From positions 868,001 through 932,000 of the forward strand of contig NZ_SDPW01000001.1 of assembly GCF_004135645.1 (NCBI RefSeq): a DNA stretch of 64,000 nt. Direction: 5' to 3'. This document shows positions 45,016-53,206 of the stretch, piece after piece. This DNA is from Senegalimassilia faecalis. Lineage in GTDB: Bacteria > Actinomycetota > Coriobacteriia > Coriobacteriales > Eggerthellaceae. Numbering within the stretch: the first letter of the stretch is position 1; each line of letters opens with the position of its first letter. The position numbers and the translations under genes were made by a program. The notes under the pieces are model-generated. The model was not told the origin of the DNA. It did no database searches and saw nothing but the letters and a program-made list of their open reading frames with translations.

Positions 45016-45278
45016 AAGGTGCTCCTTGCGTGCGGGCGCGCAACGCGCCGAACAATAACTCACCAGTCAGAGTAGCACTTCGCAGGGCAAAAGCGGCGAA
45101 ATGCCCGACGCACGGCAGGCGCAACCGCGGGGATAGTAGGCAATCCGTCACCGCCGGCGGGCGCGAGTTGCGTTACAATAACCCCAGAACACGGGCGCGC
45201 GCCAAAACGGTCGCGTTCGAACCAACCTGATGCATCCGCGTAAGCGCATATGCGCTGCGCACAAGGAAAGGGGTTCTC

Positions 45279-45722
45279 ATGGCTTTCGGTTACAATCGCA
45301 TTTTCGCAGCCCTCGACGGTGCTTCCACCCAGCGCGCGGTCGTGGAGCGTGCAATCGCCCTGGCAGCTGAAGAGCACGCCGAGCTGACGTTTGGCCACGT
45401 CATCGACTCCGTGCCTTACGAGGCTTCGGGCGTCGACTTCGAGCTTCTGTGCAACGAAGGCAAAATCCGCATCGAAACCGACCTGGCCGACCTGCTGGAG
45501 CAGGCGCGCAACAACCCCGATATCCCCAGCGTACAGCTGCTGGTGCGCGCAGGCCGCATCACCGACACGCTGCAGAAGCAGCTCATCGAGCCCATTGAGC
45601 CCAACCTGGTCATCTGCGGCGAGCGCGGCCTGAGCAACATCAAGTACGTGTTCGTGGGCAGCGTCTCCACGTACCTCATCCGCAACGTCCGCTGCGACGT
45701 CTTGGTGGTCAAGGAAGACTAA
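45279..45722 (+). CDS. Universal stress protein (UspA family)
   Basis: 147-residue cytosolic protein with the UspA fold: IFAALDGASTQRAVVERAIALA at the start and the nucleotide-site stretch CGERGLSNIKYVFVGSVSTYLIRN, a variant of G2xG9xGS. The motif is partly kept, so ATP binding is possible. AAGGAAAGGGG precedes the ATG. Monocistronic with its own terminator. Confidence 0.92.
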   Translation: MAFGYNRIFAALDGASTQRAVVERAIALAAEEHAELTFGHVIDSVPYEASGVDFELLCNEGKIRIETDLADLLEQARNNPDIPSVQLLVRAGRITDTLQKQLIEPIEPNLVICGERGLSNIKYVFVGSVSTYLIRNVRCDVLVVKED

Positions 45723-45758
45723 CCGCGCAAAGCGAACGGCGAAACAAGCAAGAACGCG

Positions 45759-45800
45759 AAGGCGGCTGTATCAAAAGCGATTTCGATACAGCCGCCTTTT
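45759..45800 (+). terminator. Terminator of the stress-protein gene, shared hairpin (family f)
   Basis: 14-bp stem AAGGCGGCTGTATC / GATACAGCCGCCTT plus TTTT. The same GGCGGCTGTATCAAAA arm recurs at 51353-51396; the two copies bound the MerR/radical SAM/ABC block. Confidence 0.85.
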
Positions 45801-46327
45801 ATTGCATCCGAAACACTCAGACAATGCAGCTTGCCGAACAAAAGCAAAGAGGGGCTGGCTACGCCATTTGAACTGCAGTTTTGGGGCGCAGTTCAAGCAT
45901 GCGGTGATCGAGTTCATCGAGGCGCACCGCAACCGCCACAGGCCCGCTCGACGATCGGTACAAGATGCCGGCCGAGACCATGGCGGTTTCCCCCAACGCG
46001 CGGCACCCAAGCCCGAAGAGCTTCCCATGACCGCCCGATTCCTCGAGCTCGCATGTCCGAAATTTTGACACAGGTCACTCTTTTCTAACGGAGAGAGCGT
46101 CTCTCCCCCCGCTGATTACGAGACTCGTATTTCACGGGGCGACCAGATGCGGTCCCCCTCGTGCAAGCGGATTCTGTACGCGACGCGGGCGCGAACGGCA
46201 ACGGCACGGAAACGAAGGGCGGCAAGCGGTCGCAGCGCGGGCGCACCCCGCTTGACGGTGACGCTACGTCACGCGCGATAATGATGCGTTGATTTTTCTG
46301 ACGATCCTGCCTGCGAGAGGGGCGCGC
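45801..46327. other. Gap before the MerR gene, possible gene remnant
   Basis: 45801-46070 is open in more than one frame (for example QFKHAVIEFIEAHRNRHRP on plus) but has no ribosome site or clear family; it may be a decayed gene end. 46071-46327 is the MerR upstream region and should hold its promoter. Nothing else is supported. Confidence 0.3.
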
Positions 46328-47068
46328 ATGCCTGCATATGGAGATGACCTGATGACCGTCGGCGAGCTCGCCCGCCGCGTGGGCGTGACCGTGCGCACTA
46401 TTCAGTACTACGACCAAAAGGGCCTGCTCCACCCCAGCTCCAAAAGCGAGCAGAATCAGCGCCTGTACTCCCACGACGACGAAGAGCGCCTCTATCGCAT
46501 CCTCACCCTCAAGTACCTCGGCTTCTCGCTCACGAAGATCAAGGAGGCGGAGGCGCTCGACGGCCGCCAGGAGCTCTCCGGTGCACTCGAGCACCGCATG
46601 CACGAGCTCGAGCGCGAGAGCGTCGAGATCCTACGCAACATCAGCACCGTCAGCAGCCTCCGAGAGCACCTCGCCGCAAGCGAGCGCGTGTGCTGGAGCG
46701 ACTTTGCCCAGGCCATCAGCGACATGCAAAACCGCGAGGACGTGCTGTGGCTGGCCATCAACGGCGAGGGCTGCGACGAGAGCAGCGTCCCGGAACTCAC
46801 CCAAGAGGAGGTCAGCCGCTGGCACCAGCTCATGGGCGACACCATCGAGGCCATGCACGACGGCATGCGGCCCGGCGACGAGCGCGGCCGAGAGCTCGCC
46901 CTGCGCTTCGAGCGCCTCGGCGGCATGTCCGGAGCGCTGGCCGGCCTCAAACGCCTCGCCAACCAGCGCGCGCAAGGCCCCAAGCAGTACGACCGCGACT
47001 TCTACGCGGGCATCCAGCGCAGGACGCTCAGCTTCCTCAAGGACGCGCTCGAGGCGCTGCGGGGTTAG
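46328..47068 (+). CDS. MerR-family transcriptional regulator
   Basis: 246 residues. N-terminal MerR winged helix (MTVGELARRVGVTVRTIQYYDQKGLL, YSHDDEERLYRILTLKYLGFSL) and a coiled-coil dimer helix (about 85-125), then about 110 residues of TipA-like or unknown effector domain. No Cys cluster like metal-sensing MerR proteins, so an organic effector is more likely. ATG 46328 has GAGAGGGG; ATG 46352 with GGAG is also good. It precedes the radical SAM and ABC genes in the same direction and probably controls them. Confidence 0.9.
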   Translation: MPAYGDDLMTVGELARRVGVTVRTIQYYDQKGLLHPSSKSEQNQRLYSHDDEERLYRILTLKYLGFSLTKIKEAEALDGRQELSGALEHRMHELERESVEILRNISTVSSLREHLAASERVCWSDFAQAISDMQNREDVLWLAINGEGCDESSVPELTQEEVSRWHQLMGDTIEAMHDGMRPGDERGRELALRFERLGGMSGALAGLKRLANQRAQGPKQYDRDFYAGIQRRTLSFLKDALEALRG

Positions 47069-47105
47069 GGACGCCAAGCCGCAACAGCCGCAACCATCCC
47101 GTGTC

Positions 47106-47138
47106 AGCACCCGCCCCGCTTAGGTCGGGTGCTGCTTT
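47106..47138 (+). terminator. Hairpin after the MerR gene
   Basis: 8-bp stem AGCACCCG / CGGGTGCT with a 12-nt loop, followed by GCTTTG. It separates merR from the radical SAM transcript, whose AT-rich promoter zone follows at about 47165-47215. Confidence 0.55.
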
Positions 47139-47275
47139 GCATCGCCTGCCATTCGCCCAGCTCAACGAATTAATCGGTAAATCTTATTACTCGCCAACTT
47201 ATTTTCGCGCAGCACTTGCCCATGACGCAACGTCGCCCGTTAGTATCCTCAATCGGTTTTGAGAGAGGAGAGACG

Positions 47276-48280
47276 ATGATTGTATCGTGGATGACAACCA
47301 ACAGGTGCAACCTCAAATGCGAGCACTGCTACCAGGACGCGGCGGAATGCGACAGTCGCGAGCTGACGACGGCAGAGGGCAAGGCGATGATCGAGCAGAT
47401 CGCGCGCGCCGGCTTCAAGATCATGATCTTCAGCGGCGGCGAGCCCCTTATGCGCGACGACATCTTCGAGCTCGTGGCGCACGCCGCAGCTCAGGGCCTG
47501 CGCCCCGTGTTCGGCAGTAACGGCACACTGATCACCGACGAGGTCGCGCGAAAGCTCAAGGAGGCCGGCACGTGCTCCATGGGCATCAGCATCGACAGCC
47601 TCGACGCGGCAAAGCACGACGCCTTCCGCGGCGTCGTAGGCGCCCATGCCGACACCCTTGCGGGCATCGAGGCATGCAAGCGCGCGGGCCTCGACTTCCA
47701 GATCCACACCACCGTGGTCGACTGGAACCGCGACGAGATCTGCGACATCACGGACTTCGCGCAGGATATCGGCGCTGTCAACCACTCGATCTTCTTCCTC
47801 ATCCCCGTGGGTCGCGGCAAGTACATCGAGGAGACGAGCCTCAAGGTGCTGGAGAACGAGGCACTGCTCCAAGACATCATGCGCAAGACCGCAGAGGTCG
47901 ACATCGACGTGAAGCCCACCTGCGCGCCGCAGTTCACGCGCGTCGCCGACCAGCTCGGCATCCCCACCCGCTACACGCGCGGCTGCCTGGCCGGCCTCAC
48001 CTACTGCGTCGTCGGCAGCGAGGGCATCGTGCGGCCATGCGCGTATATGACCGAGGAGGCCGGCGACGTGCGCGAGCAGCCCTTCGACGAGATCTGGGCG
48101 ACGAGCCCCGTGTTCGAGCGCCTGCGCACGCAGGCTTACGGCGGCAACTGCGGCAAGTGCGACCACAAGGAGCATTGCGGCGGCTGCAGGGCACGCGCGG
48201 CGTATTACCACGACGGCGACTACATGGCACAAGACGACTACTGCGCCTACGGGCAGAAGCTCGGCTGCAAGGGCGCCTAG
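47276..48280 (+). CDS. Radical SAM/SPASM protein, NirJ2/AhbC-like
   Basis: 334 residues. Radical SAM cluster C11-x3-C15-x2-C18 (CNLKCEHC), IMIFSGGEPLMRDDIFE, GISIDSLDAAKHDAFRG, and a C-terminal SPASM-type cysteine region (GNCGKCDHKEHCGGCRARA) for an auxiliary Fe-S cluster. The overall reading, including IHTTVVDWNRDEIC, FFLIPVGRGKYIE and KPTCAPQFTR, resembles NirJ2 / AhbC proteins, which cleave side chains of siroheme derivatives in heme d1 or alternative heme synthesis. No other heme genes are adjacent; an importer operon for a tetrapyrrole-like or siderophore ligand follows. Substrate is unknown. GAGAGGAGAG precedes ATG 47276. Confidence 0.85.
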   Translation: MIVSWMTTNRCNLKCEHCYQDAAECDSRELTTAEGKAMIEQIARAGFKIMIFSGGEPLMRDDIFELVAHAAAQGLRPVFGSNGTLITDEVARKLKEAGTCSMGISIDSLDAAKHDAFRGVVGAHADTLAGIEACKRAGLDFQIHTTVVDWNRDEICDITDFAQDIGAVNHSIFFLIPVGRGKYIEETSLKVLENEALLQDIMRKTAEVDIDVKPTCAPQFTRVADQLGIPTRYTRGCLAGLTYCVVGSEGIVRPCAYMTEEAGDVREQPFDEIWATSPVFERLRTQAYGGNCGKCDHKEHCGGCRARAAYYHDGDYMAQDDYCAYGQKLGCKGA

Positions 48281-48414
48281 GCGAGAGGCCGGCGACAGTC
48301 CCCTGCCGCTGCGATAACAGGATATCGGTGCGGCACGGCGACAGGACCTGGCAACGGACGCGACGGATGTGGGCGCCGCATGATCGGCCGCCCACATCAG
48401 ATAAGGAGAACCAT

Positions 48415-49416
48415 ATGAAGAGGATTGCAACGAAGGCGTGCGCATGCGCGTGCGCGCTGGCGCTGGCGGCAAGCGGCAGCACGATGATCGGCTGCTCCAA
48501 CGGCGGTGCGGACGGAGACGAGGCCCAGCAGAGCGCGACGAGTCAGAATGCCGGCTACACCTTTACAGACGACCTGGGCAACCAGGTGACCGTGAGCTCT
48601 CACGAGCGCGTCGTCGCGGGCATGGGCAGCTTCGCGAACATCTGGGAACTGGCAGGTGGCACCCTCGTCGGCGCGTCCAGCGACGCGTTTTCCGACTATC
48701 ACATCGAGTCCGAGGCGGAGAAGGTCGGCGACTTCTCCTCCCTCAACGCGGAGTCTATCATCGCACTCAACCCGGACTTCGTGATCTTGACCGGCGCAAG
48801 CTCCGGTCGCGGCGGCGGCGTCGCCCAGACCGACCTCAAGGACACCCTGCAGGCGGCGGGCATCCCCGTGGCGTACTTCAACGTCACCACCTTCGACGAC
48901 TACCTGCGCATGCTCAAGACCTGCTGCGACATCACCGGCGACGCCGAGGCGTACAAGGTCAACGGCACGGAAGTCGCCGAGAGCATCGACGCCATCAAGA
49001 AGAAGGCCGAGGGAAAAAGCGCGGGCAGCGTCGCGGTGCTGACCACGTACTCCGGAGGCACGCGCGTCCAGGCGTCTTCGACGCAAACGGGCACCATGCT
49101 CGCCGAGCTGGGTGCCAGCAACATCACCGACACCGACAAGAGCTTGCTCTCCGACTACAGCCTGGAGTCCCTGGTCAAGGCCGACCCCGACTTCATCTTC
49201 CTGCTGCCCATGGGTGACTCGAGCGAGGCCGCGCAAAAGGCCCTCAAGGACCAGACCACGGCCAACCCGGCTTGGAAGGAGCTGACCGCCGTCAAGGAGG
49301 GCCGCGTGATCACGCTCGACCCCAAGCTGTTCCTCTACAAGCCCAACGACAGCTGGGATGACGCATACGAGGACCTGTACGAGGCTCTGTACGAGACGCC
49401 GCGCGAGCAGAAGTAG
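48415..49416 (+). CDS. ABC importer substrate-binding lipoprotein (heme/cobalamin/siderophore type)
   Basis: 333 residues. Signal peptide with many Ala/Cys and a lipobox ending TMIGC (cysteine about residue 27), then a Ser/Gln linker and a periplasmic-binding fold of the BtuF/FepB/FhuD class: YTFTDDLGNQVTVSSHERVVAG, LNAESIIALNPDFVILTGAS, and the long central helix followed by LVKADPDFIFLLPMG. AAGGAG precedes ATG 48415. Ligand not determined; position after a NirJ2-like radical SAM gene makes heme or another tetrapyrrole attractive. Confidence 0.92.
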   Translation: MKRIATKACACACALALAASGSTMIGCSNGGADGDEAQQSATSQNAGYTFTDDLGNQVTVSSHERVVAGMGSFANIWELAGGTLVGASSDAFSDYHIESEAEKVGDFSSLNAESIIALNPDFVILTGASSGRGGGVAQTDLKDTLQAAGIPVAYFNVTTFDDYLRMLKTCCDITGDAEAYKVNGTEVAESIDAIKKKAEGKSAGSVAVLTTYSGGTRVQASSTQTGTMLAELGASNITDTDKSLLSDYSLESLVKADPDFIFLLPMGDSSEAAQKALKDQTTANPAWKELTAVKEGRVITLDPKLFLYKPNDSWDDAYEDLYEALYETPREQK

Positions 49417-49434
49417 CGTCCGACATTGAAGGAG

Positions 49435-50475
49435 ATGCATACGACAAACCCGCACGGGGAGCGCGGGCGCGCCTTGCAGGCGGGTGGCCGATTCGCCATG
49501 GCCATGGTTGCCGCAGCGGTGCTGCTGGGATGCGCGGCGGTGCTCGGCATCGTCATCGGCTCGACCTCCGTCGGCCTGTCCGACGCGCTCGCGCTCGCCT
49601 TTGGCGCGGATGCCGAGCAGACAGCGGCAAACGTCATCTGGAACATCCGCCTGCCGCGCGTGCTTGCAGCGCTTCTGGCCGGTGCCGCGCTCGCGCAGGC
49701 GGGCGCGCTCATCCAGGCGGCACTCGACAACCCCCTGGCCAGTCCCAACGTCATCGGCGTGAACGCGGGCTCGGGCTTCTTCGTGCTGCTGGCGGCGTGC
49801 GCCTTTCCCAACGCCTTTGGCCTCGCTCCCGTGGCGGCCTTCCTCGGCGCCCTGTGCGTCGCAGGCCTCATCTTCGGCGTCGCCGGGCTCGGCGGCTCAT
49901 CGCGCCTCACCGTGGTGCTCGCCGGCATGGCGTTCACGGCGATCTTCACCGCCGGTATGAACACGATCCTCATCGTGAGTCCCGACGCCTACGTGGGCGC
50001 CTCGGGCTTTCTGGTCGGCGGGCTGTCCGGCGTCAAGCTGAGCGAGGTCATCGTCCCCGGCTGCGCGATCTGCGCGGTGCTGGTGCTCGGCCTGTTGCAG
50101 GGCACGCGGCTCAACCTGCTCTCGCTAGGCGAGCATCAGGCGCACTCCCTAGGCCTTAACGTCCGCCGCACGCGCCTTACCGCGCTGGTGTCCGCCGCCG
50201 CACTCGCGGGTTGCGCAGTGAGCTTTGCGGGCCTCATCGGATTTGTGGGGCTCATCGTCCCGCACGCGGTCCGCGCGCTGGTGGGCCACGACAACCGCCG
50301 CGTCCTTGCGATGGCGCCGCTGCTGGGCGGGCTGCTGGTGTGCCTGTGCGACCTGCTCGCCCGCACGATGTTCGCCCCGTACGAGATCCCCGTCGGCATC
50401 GTCTTGTCCCTGCTGGGCGGGCCATTTTTCGTCTACCTGATCCTGCGCCGCAGGAAGGGAGGTCTCAATGGCTAG
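49435..50475 (+). CDS. FecCD-family ABC importer permease
   Basis: 346 residues with about ten membrane helices. Family signatures: NIRLPRVLAALLAGAALAQAGALIQ, NPLASPNVIGVNAGSGF, SFAGLIGFVGLIVPHAVR and EIPVGIVLSLLGGPFFVYLI. The start is unclear: AAGGAG directly abuts ATG 49435 with no spacer, TTG 49426 lies within it, and ATG 49498 is further in. One permease gene implies a homodimer. It overlaps the ATPase gene by 8 bp. Confidence 0.92.
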   Translation: MHTTNPHGERGRALQAGGRFAMAMVAAAVLLGCAAVLGIVIGSTSVGLSDALALAFGADAEQTAANVIWNIRLPRVLAALLAGAALAQAGALIQAALDNPLASPNVIGVNAGSGFFVLLAACAFPNAFGLAPVAAFLGALCVAGLIFGVAGLGGSSRLTVVLAGMAFTAIFTAGMNTILIVSPDAYVGASGFLVGGLSGVKLSEVIVPGCAICAVLVLGLLQGTRLNLLSLGEHQAHSLGLNVRRTRLTALVSAAALAGCAVSFAGLIGFVGLIVPHAVRALVGHDNRRVLAMAPLLGGLLVCLCDLLARTMFAPYEIPVGIVLSLLGGPFFVYLILRRRKGGLNG

Positions 50476-51247
50476 CGTACAGCTGAGCAACGTCACCTTT
50501 GGCTACGGCGAGCGCGCCTTGTTCCGCGGGCTGGACCTCGAGCTCGCGCAAGGCAAGGTAACGGGCATCATCGGCCCCAACGGCTGCGGGAAGTCGTCGC
50601 TGCTCAAGCTGGCAAGCGGCATCTGCAAGCCTTGGGAGGGCAGCATCCACGTGCTGGGGCGCGATGTCAGCGCGCTTTCCTCCAAAGAACGCGCAAGGTT
50701 GTTGAGCTTGCTGGCGCAGGAGCATGCGGCGCCGCCCATGAGCGTGAGGCGGCTTGTGGAGTGCGGGAGATTTCCGCACCATGGGATATTCGCGACGATG
50801 GACGCGGCGGATTGCAAGGCAGTTGACCGGGCGCTTGAGGCATGTAGACTTGCGGAGATCGCCGAGCGCCCCGTGGCCGAGCTTTCCGGCGGGCAGCGTC
50901 AGCGCGTCTTCATCGCCATGATCCTGGCGCAGGATGCGCCCGTGGTGCTCTTCGACGAGCCGACCTCGTTTCTCGACGTGTCGGCGTGCTACGAGGTGAT
51001 GGAGCTGATGCGCTCGCTCAAGGAGGAGCACGGCAAGACCGTCGTCGCGGTGATCCACGACATCAACCTGGCGCTCAAGTACTCCGATGAGGTCTGCGTC
51101 ATGCGCGCCGGCAAGCCGCTGGCGCAAGGGGCGCCGCATGAGGCCGCGGTGCTCGCCGCAGTCGAGGACGCCTTCGACGTGCGCGTCGAGCTGCTGCATG
51201 GCGAGTTAGGGAGCTCTTATGCGCTGTGGCGGCGCACGGAGCGCTGA
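50468..51247 (+). CDS. ABC importer ATPase (FecE/BtuD type)
   Basis: 259 residues: Walker A GPNGCGKSSLLKLASG at about 38-53, Q-loop LLAQEH, ABC signature AELSGGQRQRVFIAMILAQ, Walker B VVLFDEPTSFLD and the H-loop VIHDINLALKYSDEV. Its ATG lies inside the permease gene end. Completes a binding protein-permease-ATPase set transcribed with the radical SAM gene. Confidence 0.94.
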   Translation: MASVQLSNVTFGYGERALFRGLDLELAQGKVTGIIGPNGCGKSSLLKLASGICKPWEGSIHVLGRDVSALSSKERARLLSLLAQEHAAPPMSVRRLVECGRFPHHGIFATMDAADCKAVDRALEACRLAEIAERPVAELSGGQRQRVFIAMILAQDAPVVLFDEPTSFLDVSACYEVMELMRSLKEEHGKTVVAVIHDINLALKYSDEVCVMRAGKPLAQGAPHEAAVLAAVEDAFDVRVELLHGELGSSYALWRRTER

Positions 51248-51352
51248 CGCTCGCAAGCCAGACGGCAGGTTGCTAGCGCGGGCGCGACGAATCGTCTAAA
51301 CGGTCGGTCGTACAGACAATTGCCGATTGCGGCCGATTTGAGCGATAGGGAG

Positions 51353-51396
51353 AAAAGGCGGCTGTATCAAAACCACTTTTGATACAGCCGCCTTTT
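51353..51396 (+). terminator. Second copy of the shared hairpin (family f)
   Basis: Perfect 20-bp inverted repeat AAAAGGCGGCTGTATCAAAA and its complement around CCAC, ending in TTTT. It closes the importer operon and matches the arm of 45759. The rest of the 51248-51571 gap shows no gene. Confidence 0.88.
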
Positions 51397-51571
51397 CGTT
51401 TCCAGATACGGCTCAAAACCCCAAGTCGGCTTTCACGGCACAGTCCGCCCCGTGCGCGCCGCTCGTGCACCCCGGCATCGGATGCCGCCCAAGACGGCAA
51501 AGCCCGAACAACGCAAAACCCGAACAGCACCTCGAGCCCAACCTGCGGCGCCTAAGACCGCCGGTGCGCCC

Positions 51572-52288
51572 TTACGACGTGACCAGCAAAATGGCGCCGA
51601 TGCCGAGCAGCAGAATGTACGTCAGTTTCAGGAAGCGCTCTTGGCTGATGCGTTTCGCCAGCTTGCCGCCTATGAACGTGGCCAGCACGATCAGCGGAAT
51701 GCAGCACAGCACCATCAGCCACACCTCGCCAGTGAAGTGCCCCGCCCACAACTGATAGAACGCGTATAGGAAGTTCAGAATCGACCACACCGCCGCAAGC
51801 GTTGCGCGGAACTGCTCCTTGTCCGTAAGCTTCTGCACCGCGTAAATCACCAGCAGCGCGCCGCCGGAAACGAACATGCCCTGAATGAGACCCGCCGCCA
51901 CCAGCACGCCCCACAGCGCCCATTCAGGCAGGAACGTCTGCTTCTTCTGCACAAGGTTCTTGATGCCAACAGCCAGGATGACCAGGCCGTATATCTTCAG
52001 CAGCGCATGCAGCGGAATCACGGTGTCAAGCCAGGCACCCAGCGCCACGAACGGCAGCATCACACCAACGATCTTCCCCAGCTCGCGCCAATTGATGCTG
52101 CGCAGGTTCAGCGCCGCCAACAGCGTGCACGCAAGAAAGCCCGTTGCGTTCAGGATGGAAACCGAGCTTTGCAGGCCCAGCGTGTACGTGCCCACCGGCA
52201 TGCAGAAGATGTTGCCGGCGAAACCGGTGATGGCCTGCACGGTGTAGCCGAACAAAAACACTGCCAAGAATATGACGTTTTTAATCAC
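51572..52288 (-). CDS. TSUP-family (TauE/SafE) anion permease
   Basis: 238 residues with seven to eight helices; sulfite/sulfonate or organic anion exporter family. Signature beginnings FGYTVQAITGFAGNIFCMPVG and the second-half repeat AAGLIQGMFVSGGALLVIYAV. GTG 52288 with AAGGAA is used as start. Divergent from the pxp operon across a 188-bp gap with palindromes, so it may be co-regulated and could move a substrate or product of that operon. Confidence 0.88.
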   Translation of the reverse strand: MIKNVIFLAVFLFGYTVQAITGFAGNIFCMPVGTYTLGLQSSVSILNATGFLACTLLAALNLRSINWRELGKIVGVMLPFVALGAWLDTVIPLHALLKIYGLVILAVGIKNLVQKKQTFLPEWALWGVLVAAGLIQGMFVSGGALLVIYAVQKLTDKEQFRATLAAVWSILNFLYAFYQLWAGHFTGEVWLMVLCCIPLIVLATFIGGKLAKRISQERFLKLTYILLLGIGAILLVTS

Positions 52289-52372
52289 CGAAGTTCCTTA
52301 TCATCTCGTACCGCGTACGCGCGCGGGTACCTTTTACTGCGCGTTGCCGCCTTTTGCGGCCAATCCTGCGTT

Positions 52373-52424
52373 TTGCAACTATCAACGAAATAGGTTGCAA
52401 GTATATTACCAAAATGCCATTTTG
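52373..52424. promoter_or_regulatory. Two palindromes in the TSUP-pxpB divergent promoter region
   Basis: TTGCAAC-N14-GTTGCAA (52373-52400) and CAAAATG-C-CATTTTG (52410-52424), with a TATATT -10-like hexamer at 52402-52407 between them. Likely operator sites for a regulator of one or both units. Confidence 0.45.
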
Positions 52425-52476
52425 CCGCTAATTGCTTTAGCATAGAGGGGTCAAACATCGAGGAACGTAGGGGAAC

Positions 52477-53205
52477 GTGGCTGCATTCGACATTACCATT
52501 GCCGGCGACTCCGCAATTAACCTGGAGTTCGCCAAAACCATATCGCCGCAGACCAGCGGCATGATTCGCGTTGCGGCGCAAACGCTTTCGGACGACCCCA
52601 TCCCGGGCGTCACCGAGCTGGTGCCCACGTTTTGCTCGCTGATGGTCACGTACGACCCGTGCACCATCGGCTACGACAAGCTGTGCCAGCGCGTGCGCGG
52701 CAAGCTGCGCAACCTGGCCGCAGCCGAATCGGGCGTGAAGCGCATCGTGGTTATTCCCGTGTGCTACGGCGGCGAATTCGGTCCTGACCTGCACACGGTG
52801 TCCGAGCACGCCGGCATGAGCGAGCAGGACGTCATCGCGCTGCACTCCGCACACGACTATCTTATCGACATGCTGGGCTTCCTGCCCGGCTTCGCCTACC
52901 TGGGCGGCCTCGACCCGCGCCTGCACACGCCGCGCCTGGCCGAGCCGCGCACGGAAATCCCCGCAGGTAGCGTGGGCATCGGCGGCGCGCAAACGGGCAT
53001 CTACCCGCTGGCAAGCCCCGGCGGCTGGCAGATCATCGGCCGCAGCCCCGTGCGCCCGTACGACCCCGACCGCGAGCAGCCCATCCTGTACCGCGCCGGC
53101 GAGTACCTGCGCTTCCAGCCCATCACGCGCGCGCAGTACGACGCCATCGAGGCGCAGATCGCCGCGGGCGGCTACCAGTACGACATCATCGTCGAGGAGG
53201 CCTAG
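52477..53205 (+). CDS. pxpB: 5-oxoprolinase subunit B (KipI/AHS1 family)
   Basis: 242 residues of the allophanate-hydrolase-subunit-1/KipI fold: VTELVPTFCSLMVTYDP, VVIPVCYGGEFGPDL, GFLPGFAYLGGLDPRLHTPRL-type stretch (seen as GFLPGFAYLGGLDP), IPAGSVGIGGAQTGIYPLASPGGWQIIGR-type stretch (seen as PAGSVGIGGAQTGIYP). In known systems PxpB and PxpC form a complex acting with PxpA in ATP-dependent opening of 5-oxoproline. GTG 52477 follows GGGGAAC. First gene of a six-gene operon. Confidence 0.92.
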   Translation: MAAFDITIAGDSAINLEFAKTISPQTSGMIRVAAQTLSDDPIPGVTELVPTFCSLMVTYDPCTIGYDKLCQRVRGKLRNLAAAESGVKRIVVIPVCYGGEFGPDLHTVSEHAGMSEQDVIALHSAHDYLIDMLGFLPGFAYLGGLDPRLHTPRLAEPRTEIPAGSVGIGGAQTGIYPLASPGGWQIIGRSPVRPYDPDREQPILYRAGEYLRFQPITRAQYDAIEAQIAAGGYQYDIIVEEA

Positions 53206-53206
53206 C

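Noticed and set aside
45802-46068. Plus-strand frame of 88 codons, possibly a transposase tail
   Set aside because: No transposase motif could be confirmed and there is no ribosome site; mentioned only as a possible remnant.
45759-51396. Shared hairpins as integrase attachment sites
   Set aside because: They have proper terminator structure and position and no integrase gene is present; they may just be copies of a dispersed terminator.
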